The notes under the pieces are model-generated. The model made no database searches. It was not told the origin of the DNA and was given only the letters and a program-made list of their open reading frames with translations. Position numbers and translations under genes: made by a program. From an uncultured Eubacteriales bacterium (GTDB taxonomy: Bacteria; Bacillota; Clostridia; Oscillospirales; QAKW01), in the NCBI GenBank assembly GCA_934378025.1, contig CAKRPM010000089.1, forward strand, positions 1 through 5,921: a DNA stretch of 5,921 nucleotides, in the 5' to 3' direction. This document shows positions 1-5,921 of the stretch, in pieces; the first letter of the stretch is position 1, and each line of letters starts with the position of its first letter.

Positions 1-1500
1 GTCGTAGACAACACGATTGACATGTTTCACCTCGTTGGTGATGCGGTTGCTGACCTTGGCCAAAATGTCGTACGGGATTTTGGCCCAGTCGGCCGTCATA
101 AAATCATCTGTGGTGACCGCACGAATGGCAATCAAATGGTCATAGGTGCGGTGATCCCCCATGACGCCGACGGTGCTGACATCCGGCAGCACGCAGAAAA
201 ACTGCGCCAGATTTTTTTCATAGCCGTTTTTCGCCATTTCATCCCGCAAAACCCAGTCGGCATTTTGCAGAATTTCGATCTTCTCTTTGGTGATTTCGCC
301 GATGATGCGCACACCCAATCCCGGGCCCGGGAAAGGCTGCCGCCAAACCAGCGCATGCGGTATGCCGAGCTTTTCGCCCACGCGGCGCACCTCGTCTTTG
401 AACAGACTGGCAAGCGGTTCCACCACATCCAAAAACTCGATATCTTCCGGCATTTTCACTTTATTATGGTGCGTTTTAATTTTATCCGCATCTCCTTTGC
501 CGGATTCAATACAATCGGGGTAAATGGTTCCCTGCGCAAAAAAGCCTTTTTCGCTTTGCTTGCGAATTTCATTCCAGAAAACCTTATAAAATTCGGTACC
601 GATAATTTTCCGTTTCTGTTCGGGATCGGTTACCCCTTTCAAACATGCAATAAAATGATCGCCGCAATTGACCCGCACAAAGTTCATATCAAAAAGCGCG
701 GTAAAGGTTTTTTCGACGTAATCTCCCTCGTCTTTGCGCATAAGCCCCTGATCCACAAACACACAGGTCAGTTGTTTCCCGACTGCGCGGCTTAAAAGCC
801 CGGCGGCCACAGAAGAGTCCACCCCGCCCGAAAGGCCGAGAATCACTTTTTTGTCGCCGATCTTTTCCCGCAAGGCGGCCACTGTATCATCAATAAAGCT
901 GTCCATTTGCCAGTCGCCGGCACAACCGCACACCTCAAAAAGGAAATTGTGCAGCATTTGCTTGCCGTAAACGCTGTGCGTTACCTCCGGATGAAATTGC
1001 ACGGCATACAATTTCTCTTTTTCGTTTTCCATAGCGGCTATCGGGCAAGCGTCACTGGAGGCAGTAATTTCAAACCCGTCGGGCGCTTTAACAATTCGAT
1101 CCGTGTGGCTCATCCAAACGATATTGTTCTCCGGTACGTCTTTAAAAAGCAACGAGTGCTTTTTCAAAATTTGAATATCTATTTTTCCGTATTCGGACTG
1201 CTCGGCGGTTTCCACAACGCCGTCGCCCATCCAAGCCATCAGCTGCGCACCGTAACAAATGCCCAAAATCGGCACGCCGAGCTTTAATATTTCTTTTGTA
1301 TAGTGCGGGGACGCCATATCAAAAACGGAATTCGGCCCGCCGGTAAAAATAATCCCGCTGGGTGCCATTGCCCGCAGTTCCTCAAGCGGCTTTGTATACG
1401 GCACAACCTCGCAATAAACGCCGTTTTCACGTACCCGACGCGCAATAAGCTGATTATACTGCCCGCCGAAATCCAAAACCAATACCAGCTGATGTTTCAT
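1..1500 (-). CDS. guaA: GMP synthase (glutamine-hydrolysing), 3' end cut by window
   Basis: GuaA makes GMP from XMP, ATP and glutamine in the cytosol, the last step of guanine nucleotide synthesis. The reverse strand reads open for exactly 500 codons from the ATG at 1500 to the window edge. An N-terminal class I glutamine amidotransferase domain shows FTGGPNSVF, the nucleophile motif GICYGAQ with Cys82, and QFHPE with His170 and Glu172, giving a complete triad. The ATP-pyrophosphatase P-loop is SGGVDSS at 224-230. The GMP synthase C-terminal dimerisation domain follows, with the conserved [14 protein letters not shown] near 386-399. The last visible residues are VNRVVYD. The family normally ends about 12 residues later, which predicts a protein of about 512 aa, the usual length. 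The start codon overlaps the stop of the upstream tagO-like gene. I see no missing active-site residue. Identification is very secure. Confidence 0.98.
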   Translation of the reverse strand, partial: MKHQLVLVLDFGGQYNQLIARRVRENGVYCEVVPYTKPLEELRAMAPSGIIFTGGPNSVFDMASPHYTKEILKLGVPILGICYGAQLMAWMGDGVVETAEQSEYGKIDIQILKKHSLLFKDVPENNIVWMSHTDRIVKAPDGFEITASSDACPIAAMENEKEKLYAVQFHPEVTHSVYGKQMLHNFLFEVCGCAGDWQMDSFIDDTVAALREKIGDKKVILGLSGGVDSSVAAGLLSRAVGKQLTCVFVDQGLMRKDEGDYVEKTFTALFDMNFVRVNCGDHFIACLKGVTDPEQKRKIIGTEFYKVFWNEIRKQSEKGFFAQGTIYPDCIESGKGDADKIKTHHNKVKMPEDIEFLDVVEPLASLFKDEVRRVGEKLGIPHALVWRQPFPGPGLGVRIIGEITKEKIEILQNADWVLRDEMAKNGYEKNLAQFFCVLPDVSTVGVMGDHRTYDHLIAIRAVTTDDFMTADWAKIPYDILAKVSNRITNEVKHVNRVVYD

Positions 1501-2597
1501 AACGTTTCCTCTTTCTTTTCTTGTTCTTGCTCTTTTTCAATGATCTCTTCTTGCTTTGTTCCGCTGTGCAGCAACAGCAAACAGCCGACAGCTACAATTA
1601 CAAATACCAATCCGATAATGAAAATTGCTTTACGAAATCCTTCGCCGGTCAGCATAACCGCAACAATTCCGAGAATGGCACTGACACTGTACAAAACAGC
1701 AACGGCCTTGCGCTGCGACAATCCGATTGCCACCAGCTTGTGATGCAAATGCTTTTTATCGCCCGAAAACGGATTGCGGCCGCTGATAATTCGTCTGACC
1801 GCTGCAAAGCCCATGTCAAAAATCGGCAACCCCAACACCAAAAACGGCACGGCAAACGTGATCACATCGGAAGCGCGGAACATATCCATAACGGTCAAAC
1901 AGCCGAGCGTATATCCGATAAACATGGCACCGGTGTCACCCATAAACATTTTCGCCGGATTAATATTGCACGGCAAAAATCCGAGGCATGCACCGGCCAG
2001 AGCCGCCGCCACCAAAAAGACCACATAATCCTGCAATAAAAAGGCAACCGCCATCACACACATGCTCATAATGGAAGATACACCGCATGCCAGGCCGTCC
2101 AAACCGTCAATCAAATTCACGGCGTTTAAAATTGCCATAATCCAAAGCATGGTGATCGCATATTGCCCAACGAGCGGCAGCGTAATAAAAGCGTCTTCCC
2201 CCGCCCCGAAATTGGGCAGTTTTTCAATACGAACCCCGAAAAATACCGGTAAAAAAACGGCAAAAACCTGAGGGATTCCCTTAATTAACGGTTTGAGCGC
2301 CAGCACATCGTCCACCACGCCCAAAACCACAATGATCATGGCGCCGAACAATACACCGCGCAGCTGATTGTCGATAAAATCCACACTGAAACAAATAACC
2401 GATACGAAAAATGCGGTAAATATGGCAATGCCGCCGAGTCTCGGAATCGGTGTTTTGTGCATACGGCGACTGTCCTTCGGAACATCGATGGCGCCGACCC
2501 GATACGCAAAATATTTGGCCATAGGCGTCATGATAAATGACATAGCAAAGGCAAACACAAATGCACAAAGCGTTAAAATAATCTGTGTTTTATCCAT
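1497..2597 (-). CDS. tagO: TagO/WecA/MraY-family undecaprenyl-phosphate sugar-1-phosphate transferase
   Basis: This is a polytopic membrane enzyme of the polyprenyl-phosphate N-acetylhexosamine-1-phosphate transferase family. In this family a sugar-1-phosphate, usually GlcNAc-1-P from UDP-GlcNAc, is moved to undecaprenyl phosphate to start teichoic acid or other envelope glycans. The 366 aa carry the family motifs in order: DVP...RRMH...PRLGG at 38-56, the Asp pair D96-D97, [10 protein letters not shown] at 161-170, [12 protein letters not shown] at 213-224, PIFD at 258-261, and HLHH at 283-286. The HxHH loop and the DVP-RRMH start fit the TagO/WecA branch better than MraY. About ten hydrophobic segments are visible. 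The last 21 residues (346-366) form a soluble Glu/Lys-rich tail. Its Shine-Dalgarno (AAGGA, 2601-2605) lies inside the trpS stop region, only 3 nt from the ATG, which is short. No later start would keep the first membrane segment. The family is certain; the exact sugar and glycan product are inferred, so the symbol is a best guess. Confidence 0.9.
   Translation of the reverse strand: MDKTQIILTLCAFVFAFAMSFIMTPMAKYFAYRVGAIDVPKDSRRMHKTPIPRLGGIAIFTAFFVSVICFSVDFIDNQLRGVLFGAMIIVVLGVVDDVLALKPLIKGIPQVFAVFLPVFFGVRIEKLPNFGAGEDAFITLPLVGQYAITMLWIMAILNAVNLIDGLDGLACGVSSIMSMCVMAVAFLLQDYVVFLVAAALAGACLGFLPCNINPAKMFMGDTGAMFIGYTLGCLTVMDMFRASDVITFAVPFLVLGLPIFDMGFAAVRRIISGRNPFSGDKKHLHHKLVAIGLSQRKAVAVLYSVSAILGIVAVMLTGEGFRKAIFIIGLVFVIVAVGCLLLLHSGTKQEEIIEKEQEQEKKEETL
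1501..1512 (-). promoter_or_regulatory. guaA ribosome binding site inside the tagO 3' end
   Basis: On the reverse strand AGAGGA (1507-1512) lies 6 nt before the guaA ATG. It is formed by the Glu-Glu codons of the charged tail of the upstream gene. The upstream stop codon and the guaA start share the four bases ATGA (1497-1500). This arrangement is typical of translational coupling and supports the chosen guaA start. Confidence 0.8.
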
Positions 2598-2603
2598 CTT
2601 TCC

Positions 2604-3602
2604 TTATTTGGCAATAAAGCCGACCTTTCGATAAACTTTTTGCAGCGTCCGCTGAGCAATTGCAGCAGCTTTCACGGCGCTTTCTTTATAAACCTTTTCC
2701 AAATAATCCTTATTCTTTAAGAGATACTCGTATTTTTCCCGCAGCGGTTTCAGCTCGGCGCAAACCGCCTCGCCGACGGCCGTTTTAAATTCGCCGTAGC
2801 CGCACCCGGAAAATTCGGCCGCAGCATCCTCGATTTTTTTGCCGGTAACGGCGCTGAAAATGGTCAGAAGATTGTTCACACCGTCTTTCCCCTCGCGATA
2901 TTCAACGCAAGCCTCACTGTCGGTGACGGCGGATTTAAATTTCTTCATAATGGTATCCTCATCATCAATAATACTGATAAAGGATTTCGGATTTTCATCC
3001 GACTTTGACATTTTGCGCGTCGGATCGGTCAGCGACATAATCTTCGCTCCGACCGGCGGAATATAGCCGTCCGGCACCGTAAAAGTCGGACTGTAATTCA
3101 TGTTAAACCGCTGCGCAATATTGCGCGCAAGCTCCAAATGCTGCTTTTGATCAACGCCCACGGGCACCAAATCCGCCTGATAAAGCAAAATGTCCGCCGC
3201 CATCAAAACCGGATAATCAAAAAGTCCCGCATTGATATTGTCGGCGTGTTTTTTGGATTTATCCTTAAATTGCGTCATGCGCGAAAGCTCGCCGAACATG
3301 GTGCTGCAATTAAGCACCCAGCAAAGCTGCGCATGTTCCGGCACATGGCTTTGAATAAACATAATATTCTTTTCCGGATCCACGCCGCTGGCAATCAAAA
3401 TTGCCAAAGTTTCCAAACTTCTGCGCCGCAATTCGGCCGGTTGTTGCCGCACGGTAATGGCATGCATGTCCACCACCGAATATATACAAAAATAATCATC
3501 TTGCAGCTTGGACCAGTTCTTCACCGCACCCAAATAATTGCCGAGTGTAATAATACCGCTTGGCTGAATCCCGCTGAAGATCGTCTTTTTTTCGCCCAAC
3601 AT
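2604..3602 (-). CDS. trpS: Tryptophan-tRNA ligase (TrpRS)
   Basis: TrpS is the cytosolic class Ic enzyme that charges tRNA-Trp with tryptophan using ATP. The 332-aa length is normal for bacterial TrpRS. The N-terminal Rossmann fold starts with SGIQPSG, followed by TLGNYLGA at 19-26, which is the TrpRS form of the HIGH motif. MAADILLY at 134-141 and VGVDQKQHLELARN at 148-161 are family signatures for substrate and tRNA handling. KMSKS at 197-201 is the second ATP-binding signature. The ATG at 3602 is chosen because a strong GAGGTGA lies 7 nt upstream and the protein begins with the usual few residues before the first strand. It is the first gene of a leftward operon; tagO begins 6 nt after its stop. 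The short leader leaves no room for a T-box. Nothing looks truncated. Confidence 0.98.
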   Translation of the reverse strand: MLGEKKTIFSGIQPSGIITLGNYLGAVKNWSKLQDDYFCIYSVVDMHAITVRQQPAELRRRSLETLAILIASGVDPEKNIMFIQSHVPEHAQLCWVLNCSTMFGELSRMTQFKDKSKKHADNINAGLFDYPVLMAADILLYQADLVPVGVDQKQHLELARNIAQRFNMNYSPTFTVPDGYIPPVGAKIMSLTDPTRKMSKSDENPKSFISIIDDEDTIMKKFKSAVTDSEACVEYREGKDGVNNLLTIFSAVTGKKIEDAAAEFSGCGYGEFKTAVGEAVCAELKPLREKYEYLLKNKDYLEKVYKESAVKAAAIAQRTLQKVYRKVGFIAK

Positions 3603-3609
3603 TTTTTGT

Positions 3610-3616
3610 TCACCTC
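3610..3616 (-). promoter_or_regulatory. trpS ribosome binding site
   Basis: GAGGTGA on the reverse strand, 7 nt before the trpS ATG at 3602, is a near-ideal match to the 3' end of 16S rRNA. It fixes the start codon. Confidence 0.85.
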
Positions 3617-3639
3617 AAAAACATTTTATAACAGTCTAT

Positions 3640-3668
3640 ATGATAACACAAACAAATTGACTTGACAA
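3640..3668 (-). promoter_or_regulatory. Predicted sigma-A promoter for trpS-tagO-guaA
   Basis: On the reverse strand TTGTCA (3668-3663) and TATCAT (3645-3640) are separated by 17 bp; each box matches the consensus at five of six bases. The predicted transcript start is near 3633, leaving a leader of about 31 nt. A second possible -10, TATAAA at 3630-3625, has only a poor -35 partner (TTGTTT, 19-bp spacing). Predicted from sequence only. Confidence 0.6.
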
Positions 3669-3690
3669 TACCATATAAAAAAAGTATTAT
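3662..3690 (+). promoter_or_regulatory. Predicted sigma-A promoter for gltX
   Basis: A perfect TTGACA (3662-3667) and TATTAT (3685-3690) are separated by 17 bp, with an A-tract in the spacer. The predicted transcript start is near 3697, giving a leader of about 31 nt before the gltX ATG. The -35 box coincides, shifted by one base, with the -35 box of the opposing trpS promoter. The rest of the 125-bp AT-rich intergenic region holds only the two ribosome binding sites; I see no T-box, terminator or small gene in it. Confidence 0.75.
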
Positions 3691-3709
3691 ATTTTTATCA
3701 GAAAATTTT

Positions 3710-3715
3710 AGGAGG
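3710..3715 (+). promoter_or_regulatory. gltX ribosome binding site
   Basis: A perfect AGGAGG, 12 nt before the ATG at 3728. The spacing is somewhat long, but there is no other in-frame start near it. The reading frame stays open upstream to 3662, but those codons overlap the promoter and the Shine-Dalgarno. The site therefore decides for the start at 3728. Confidence 0.8.
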
Positions 3716-3727
3716 AAACTGTTTACA

Positions 3728-5170
3728 ATGGTCAGAACAAGATTTGCACCCAGTCCGACCGGATATATGCATATCGGCAATCTGCGCACGGCGCTGTACA
3801 CCTTTTTGATTGCCCGGCAAAATCACGGGAAATTCATTTTGCGAATTGAAGACACGGATCAGGAGCGCTACGTAGAGGGGGCTGTCGATCTGATTTATCG
3901 CACACTGCGTGAAACCGGATTGATTTGGGACGAGGGCCCCGATATCGGCGGCGACTACGGGCCGTATATTCAATCCGAACGTCAGGGACTGTATATGCAG
4001 TACGCCGAGCAATTGGTGGAAAAAGGAAAGGCATATTACTGTTTTTGCGATAAAGAGCGCCTGGACGAGCTGAAACTGATTCATCAAATTTCCAAAGTTC
4101 CGCACCGCTACGACGGTAAATGCCGTAACCTTTCCAAAGAGGAGGTTGCAGAAAATCTTGCGGCGGGCAAACCGTTTGTCATTCGTCAAAAATGCCCCAC
4201 AGAAGGCAAAACCACCTTTAAAGATGAGGTATACGGTGAAATCACGGTGGACAACAGCGAGCTGGACGATCAAATTCTGATTAAAACCGACGGCCTGCCC
4301 ACCTATAATTTTGCCAATGTTATTGACGATCACCTGATGGGCATTACACATATTGTTCGCGGTAACGAGTATCTGTCCAGCACGCCGAAATACAATCTAC
4401 TGTATGAAGCGTTCGGCTGGGACATTCCGACCTATATTCATTGTCCGCCCGTCATGCGTACGCCTACGAAAAAGCTGTCCAAGCGGGACGGCGACGCATC
4501 CTATGAAGACTTTATTAAAAAAGGTTATTTAAAAGAAGCGGTTGTAAACTATATTGCTCTGCTGGGTTGGGCGCCCAAGGGAGATCGCGAAAAATTCACG
4601 CTGGACGAGCTGATTGAGCAGTTTGATCTTGCGGGTATTTCCAAATCGCCTGCCATTTTCGACCCCGAAAAGCTGGCATGGTTAAACGGCGAATACTTTA
4701 AAGAAATGGACGCGGATGAGTTTTTCGAGCTGGCCAAACCCTATATCGACCGGGCCATTCAAAATCCGAATGTCGATAAAAAAGAAATTGCAAAGCTGAT
4801 GCAGACCCGCGTGCAGATTTTAAATGAAATTCCCGATCAAATCGACTTTTTCGATGCCCTGCCGGAATATGACATTGCCATGTACACGCACAAAAAAATG
4901 AAAACCAATGCCGAAAATTCCCTGGCATCGTTGAAAGCCGTCTTGCCTGCGCTGGAGGCGCTGGAGGATTGGACAAGTCAGTCGATTCATGATACGCTTT
5001 TTGAAGTTATCGCAAAGCTTGAAGTGAAAAACGGCGTGGTTTTGTGGCCGTTACGCACGGCACTGTCCGGTAAACAATTCACACCGGGCGGCGGCGTTGA
5101 ACTGGCATATTTGCTGGGCAAAGAAGAATCGCTGCGCCGCATCCGCATCGGTATCGAAAAGCTCTCTTAA
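3728..5170 (+). CDS. gltX: Glutamate-tRNA ligase (GluRS)
   Basis: GltX is a cytosolic class Ib synthetase that attaches glutamate to tRNA-Glu. In many Bacillota it also misacylates tRNA-Gln for later amidation by GatCAB. The 480-aa length is normal. [12 protein letters not shown] opens the Rossmann fold, with the HIGH-type motif HIGN at 15-18 and KLSKR at 249-253. Other family signatures are RIEDTDQER around 39-47 and [24 protein letters not shown] between 189 and 212. C105-x-C107 and C132 resemble the zinc-binding insertion of some GluRS, but the position of the fourth ligand (His in the E. coli enzyme) is Asn134 here. The C-terminal half (from about 320) is the helical anticodon-binding region. 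The start at 3728 is favoured because homologues begin here and the frame upstream is promoter and ribosome binding site. It is the first gene of the rightward operon; queT follows after 66 nt. Discriminating versus non-discriminating tRNA specificity cannot be read from the sequence. Confidence 0.98.
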   Translation: MVRTRFAPSPTGYMHIGNLRTALYTFLIARQNHGKFILRIEDTDQERYVEGAVDLIYRTLRETGLIWDEGPDIGGDYGPYIQSERQGLYMQYAEQLVEKGKAYYCFCDKERLDELKLIHQISKVPHRYDGKCRNLSKEEVAENLAAGKPFVIRQKCPTEGKTTFKDEVYGEITVDNSELDDQILIKTDGLPTYNFANVIDDHLMGITHIVRGNEYLSSTPKYNLLYEAFGWDIPTYIHCPPVMRTPTKKLSKRDGDASYEDFIKKGYLKEAVVNYIALLGWAPKGDREKFTLDELIEQFDLAGISKSPAIFDPEKLAWLNGEYFKEMDADEFFELAKPYIDRAIQNPNVDKKEIAKLMQTRVQILNEIPDQIDFFDALPEYDIAMYTHKKMKTNAENSLASLKAVLPALEALEDWTSQSIHDTLFEVIAKLEVKNGVVLWPLRTALSGKQFTPGGGVELAYLLGKEESLRRIRIGIEKLS

Positions 5171-5181
5171 AAAATCAAATA

Positions 5182-5224
5182 AGTCCGTCGCAAATTCCGG
5201 ACTCTAAAAATTTACTACGAAAGG
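5182..5224 (+). promoter_or_regulatory. Candidate preQ1-I riboswitch before queT
   Basis: A perfect 6-bp stem, AGTCCG (5182-5187) with CGGACT (5198-5203), encloses a 10-nt loop TCGCAAATTC (5188-5197). An A-rich tail (5204-5217) and the queT Shine-Dalgarno AAAGG (5220-5224) follow. As I recall it, the T. tengcongensis preQ1-I aptamer also has a 10-nt loop, beginning UCGCA and ending in the ligand-contacting C; six of the ten positions agree. CGA at 5218-5220 can pair with loop TCG at 5188-5190, giving an H-type pseudoknot next to the Shine-Dalgarno. This would suit translational control, and queT is a known target of this riboswitch class. Weak points are loop bases 6-9, which differ, and a tail longer than in the best-known example. 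There is no U-run after the stem, so it is not a good terminator. Confidence 0.55.
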
Positions 5225-5236
5225 TCGCATATTCAC

Positions 5237-5737
5237 ATGAAAAAGTTATCCAAAAACGTGGCGCTGGCCGGCATGATCGGCGCGCTGTACGCATTGCTGA
5301 CGCTGCTGCAAAACGTTTTATTTCCGGGCAGTGCCTCGCAAGCCGTTCAATTCCGCCTGTCGGAGGCGCTGATGATGTTGTGTGCGGTATCTCCGAGTGC
5401 CGTCTACGGGCTTACGCTCGGTTGCGCCGTTGCCAACATTTTCGGCGGTATGCCGATTGATATTTTGCTTGGCTCGATCGCCACACTGTTGGCCGGATGG
5501 AGTATCTATCTCACCCGCCGTTTGACGTGGAAGCAATTTCCCGTTTTATCGGTGATCTTCCCGTCTTTGTTCAACGGCGTGATTGTCGGGGCGGAAATCG
5601 CATGGTTCAGCGGTCAATTTACCCTGTTTAGTTTTCTAAGTGCGGCCGCTTGCGTCGCCCTGGGCGAGTTTGCGGTATCCACTGTCCTTGGGATCCCCTT
5701 TTACTTTTTCATTCGAAAACAAAAGTTTTTTAAATAA
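5237..5737 (+). CDS. queT: QueT-family queuosine-precursor (preQ1) ECF transporter S-component
   Basis: QueT proteins are small integral membrane substrate-binding subunits of energy-coupling factor transporters. They work with a shared EcfA-EcfA'-EcfT module, which is not in this window. Members are assigned to uptake of preQ1 or another queuosine precursor for modifying tRNAs with GUN anticodons. The 166 aa are almost entirely hydrophobic, with about five or six membrane segments. They carry the family pattern QFRLSEAL at 38-45, ANIFGG at 66-71 and [13 protein letters not shown] at 75-87, and a basic C-terminal end. The length is normal. The only reasonable start is the ATG at 5237, with AAAGG 12 nt upstream. 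The gene lies 66 nt after gltX and 11 nt before galU, so all three are probably cotranscribed. A preQ1-like aptamer just upstream supports the substrate assignment, though that part is inference. Confidence 0.88.
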   Translation: MKKLSKNVALAGMIGALYALLTLLQNVLFPGSASQAVQFRLSEALMMLCAVSPSAVYGLTLGCAVANIFGGMPIDILLGSIATLLAGWSIYLTRRLTWKQFPVLSVIFPSLFNGVIVGAEIAWFSGQFTLFSFLSAAACVALGEFAVSTVLGIPFYFFIRKQKFFK

Positions 5738-5741
5738 GGAG
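5736..5741 (+). promoter_or_regulatory. galU ribosome binding site overlapping the queT stop
   Basis: AAGGAG begins within the queT TAA stop and lies 7 nt before the galU ATG at 5749. Ribosomes finishing queT would reach it directly, which suggests cotranscription and possible coupling. Confidence 0.8.
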
Positions 5742-5748
5742 AAACAAA

Positions 5749-5921
5749 ATGAAAGTCAAAAAAGCCATCATTCCGGCCGCCGGACTGGGCACGCGCGTGC
5801 TGCCCGCTTCCAAGGCCGTTCCGAAAGAGTTGCTGCCCATTGTGGACAAACCGGCGCTGCAATATATTGTTGAGGAGGCCGTTGCTGCCGGCATTGAGGA
5901 TATCTTGATTATCACCAACCG
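5749..5921 (+). CDS. galU: UTP-glucose-1-phosphate uridylyltransferase, N-terminal part only
   Basis: GalU joins UTP and glucose-1-phosphate to give UDP-glucose in the cytosol, the donor for glycolipid anchors, teichoic acid glucosylation and capsule. Only the first 57 codons lie in the window. They hold the nucleotidyltransferase signature: [13 protein letters not shown] near 4-16, then [28 protein letters not shown] between 18 and 45. That segment includes the GalU-specific [10 protein letters not shown] and the Lys that contacts phosphate in this family. IVDKP and the following QYIVEEA favour GalU over the related RmlA or GlmU. The protein would usually run to about 290 residues. It is the third gene of the gltX operon and has its own good ribosome binding site. 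Residues after Asn57 are not visible, so integrity downstream is unknown. Confidence 0.93.
   Translation, partial: MKVKKAIIPAAGLGTRVLPASKAVPKELLPIVDKPALQYIVEEAVAAGIEDILIITN

Noticed and set aside
320..331. Perfect 12-bp palindrome CCCGGGCCCGGG
   Set aside because: It encodes the conserved FPGPG stretch of GMP synthase; proline and glycine codons explain it without a separate function.
22..795. 257-aa open frame on the plus strand, antisense to guaA
   Set aside because: It lies wholly opposite a clear, motif-complete guaA, has no recognisable domain or ribosome site, and its length follows from guaA codon bias.
1521..2039. 172-aa plus-strand open frame opposite the tagO-like gene
   Set aside because: Its composition is that of reversed membrane-protein codons, with no motif and no ribosome site; it is a shadow of tagO.
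3138..3665. 175-aa plus-strand open frame opposite trpS, running into the intergenic region
   Set aside because: It is antisense to conserved TrpRS motifs and would run through the trpS promoter; no supporting signals.
3610..3801. 63-aa minus-strand open frame across the divergent promoter region
   Set aside because: It overlaps the gltX start, both predicted promoters and the trpS ribosome site. The peptide resembles nothing I know.
3698..4351. 217-aa open frame on the minus strand opposite gltX
   Set aside because: It is antisense to the conserved catalytic domain of gltX, with no family resemblance and no convincing start signal.
5182..5213. Rho-independent terminator after gltX
   Set aside because: The 6-bp stem is followed by CTAAAAATTT rather than a U-run, and the hairpin fits a riboswitch aptamer better. 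queT and galU have no clear promoter of their own.

Overview
The window holds six protein-coding genes and no mobile element, CRISPR array, rRNA or tRNA gene. The organism is most likely a Bacillota member of the Clostridia. This is inferred from strong AGGAGG-type ribosome binding sites, sigma-A-like promoters, a TagO-type glycan-lipid initiator, and a QueT S-component encoded away from its energising ECF module. Base composition looks moderate, near 50% GC in genes and AT-rich between them. I cannot name a genus from the sequence alone.

Layout: two operons diverge from a 125-bp AT-rich region (3603-3727). Leftward (minus strand) run trpS (tryptophanyl-tRNA synthetase), a tagO/wecA-family glycosyl-1-phosphate transferase, and guaA (GMP synthase). 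guaA is cut by the window edge about 12 residues before its expected C-terminus. These three are packed very tightly: 6 bp separate trpS and tagO, and the tagO stop and guaA start share an ATGA overlap. Rightward (plus strand) run gltX (glutamyl-tRNA synthetase), queT (preQ1/queuosine-precursor transporter S-component) and galU (UTP-glucose-1-phosphate uridylyltransferase), of which only the first 57 codons are present.

Regulation: the best promoters for the two operons have -35 boxes that lie almost on top of each other on opposite strands (3662-3668). Each has a 17-bp spacer to its -10 box, and both predicted leaders are about 31 nt. Between gltX and queT sits a compact hairpin with a 10-nt loop, an A-rich tail and the queT Shine-Dalgarno. 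It resembles the Thermoanaerobacter tengcongensis-type preQ1-I riboswitch and lies directly before a gene whose family imports queuosine precursors.

Functionally the window is housekeeping: two tRNA-charging enzymes, a tRNA-modification precursor transporter, a purine biosynthesis enzyme, and two enzymes that supply envelope polysaccharides (a lipid-linked sugar initiator and a UDP-glucose producer). I see no evidence for a novel multi-gene system. The most interesting signals are the candidate preQ1 riboswitch and the overlapping divergent promoters.
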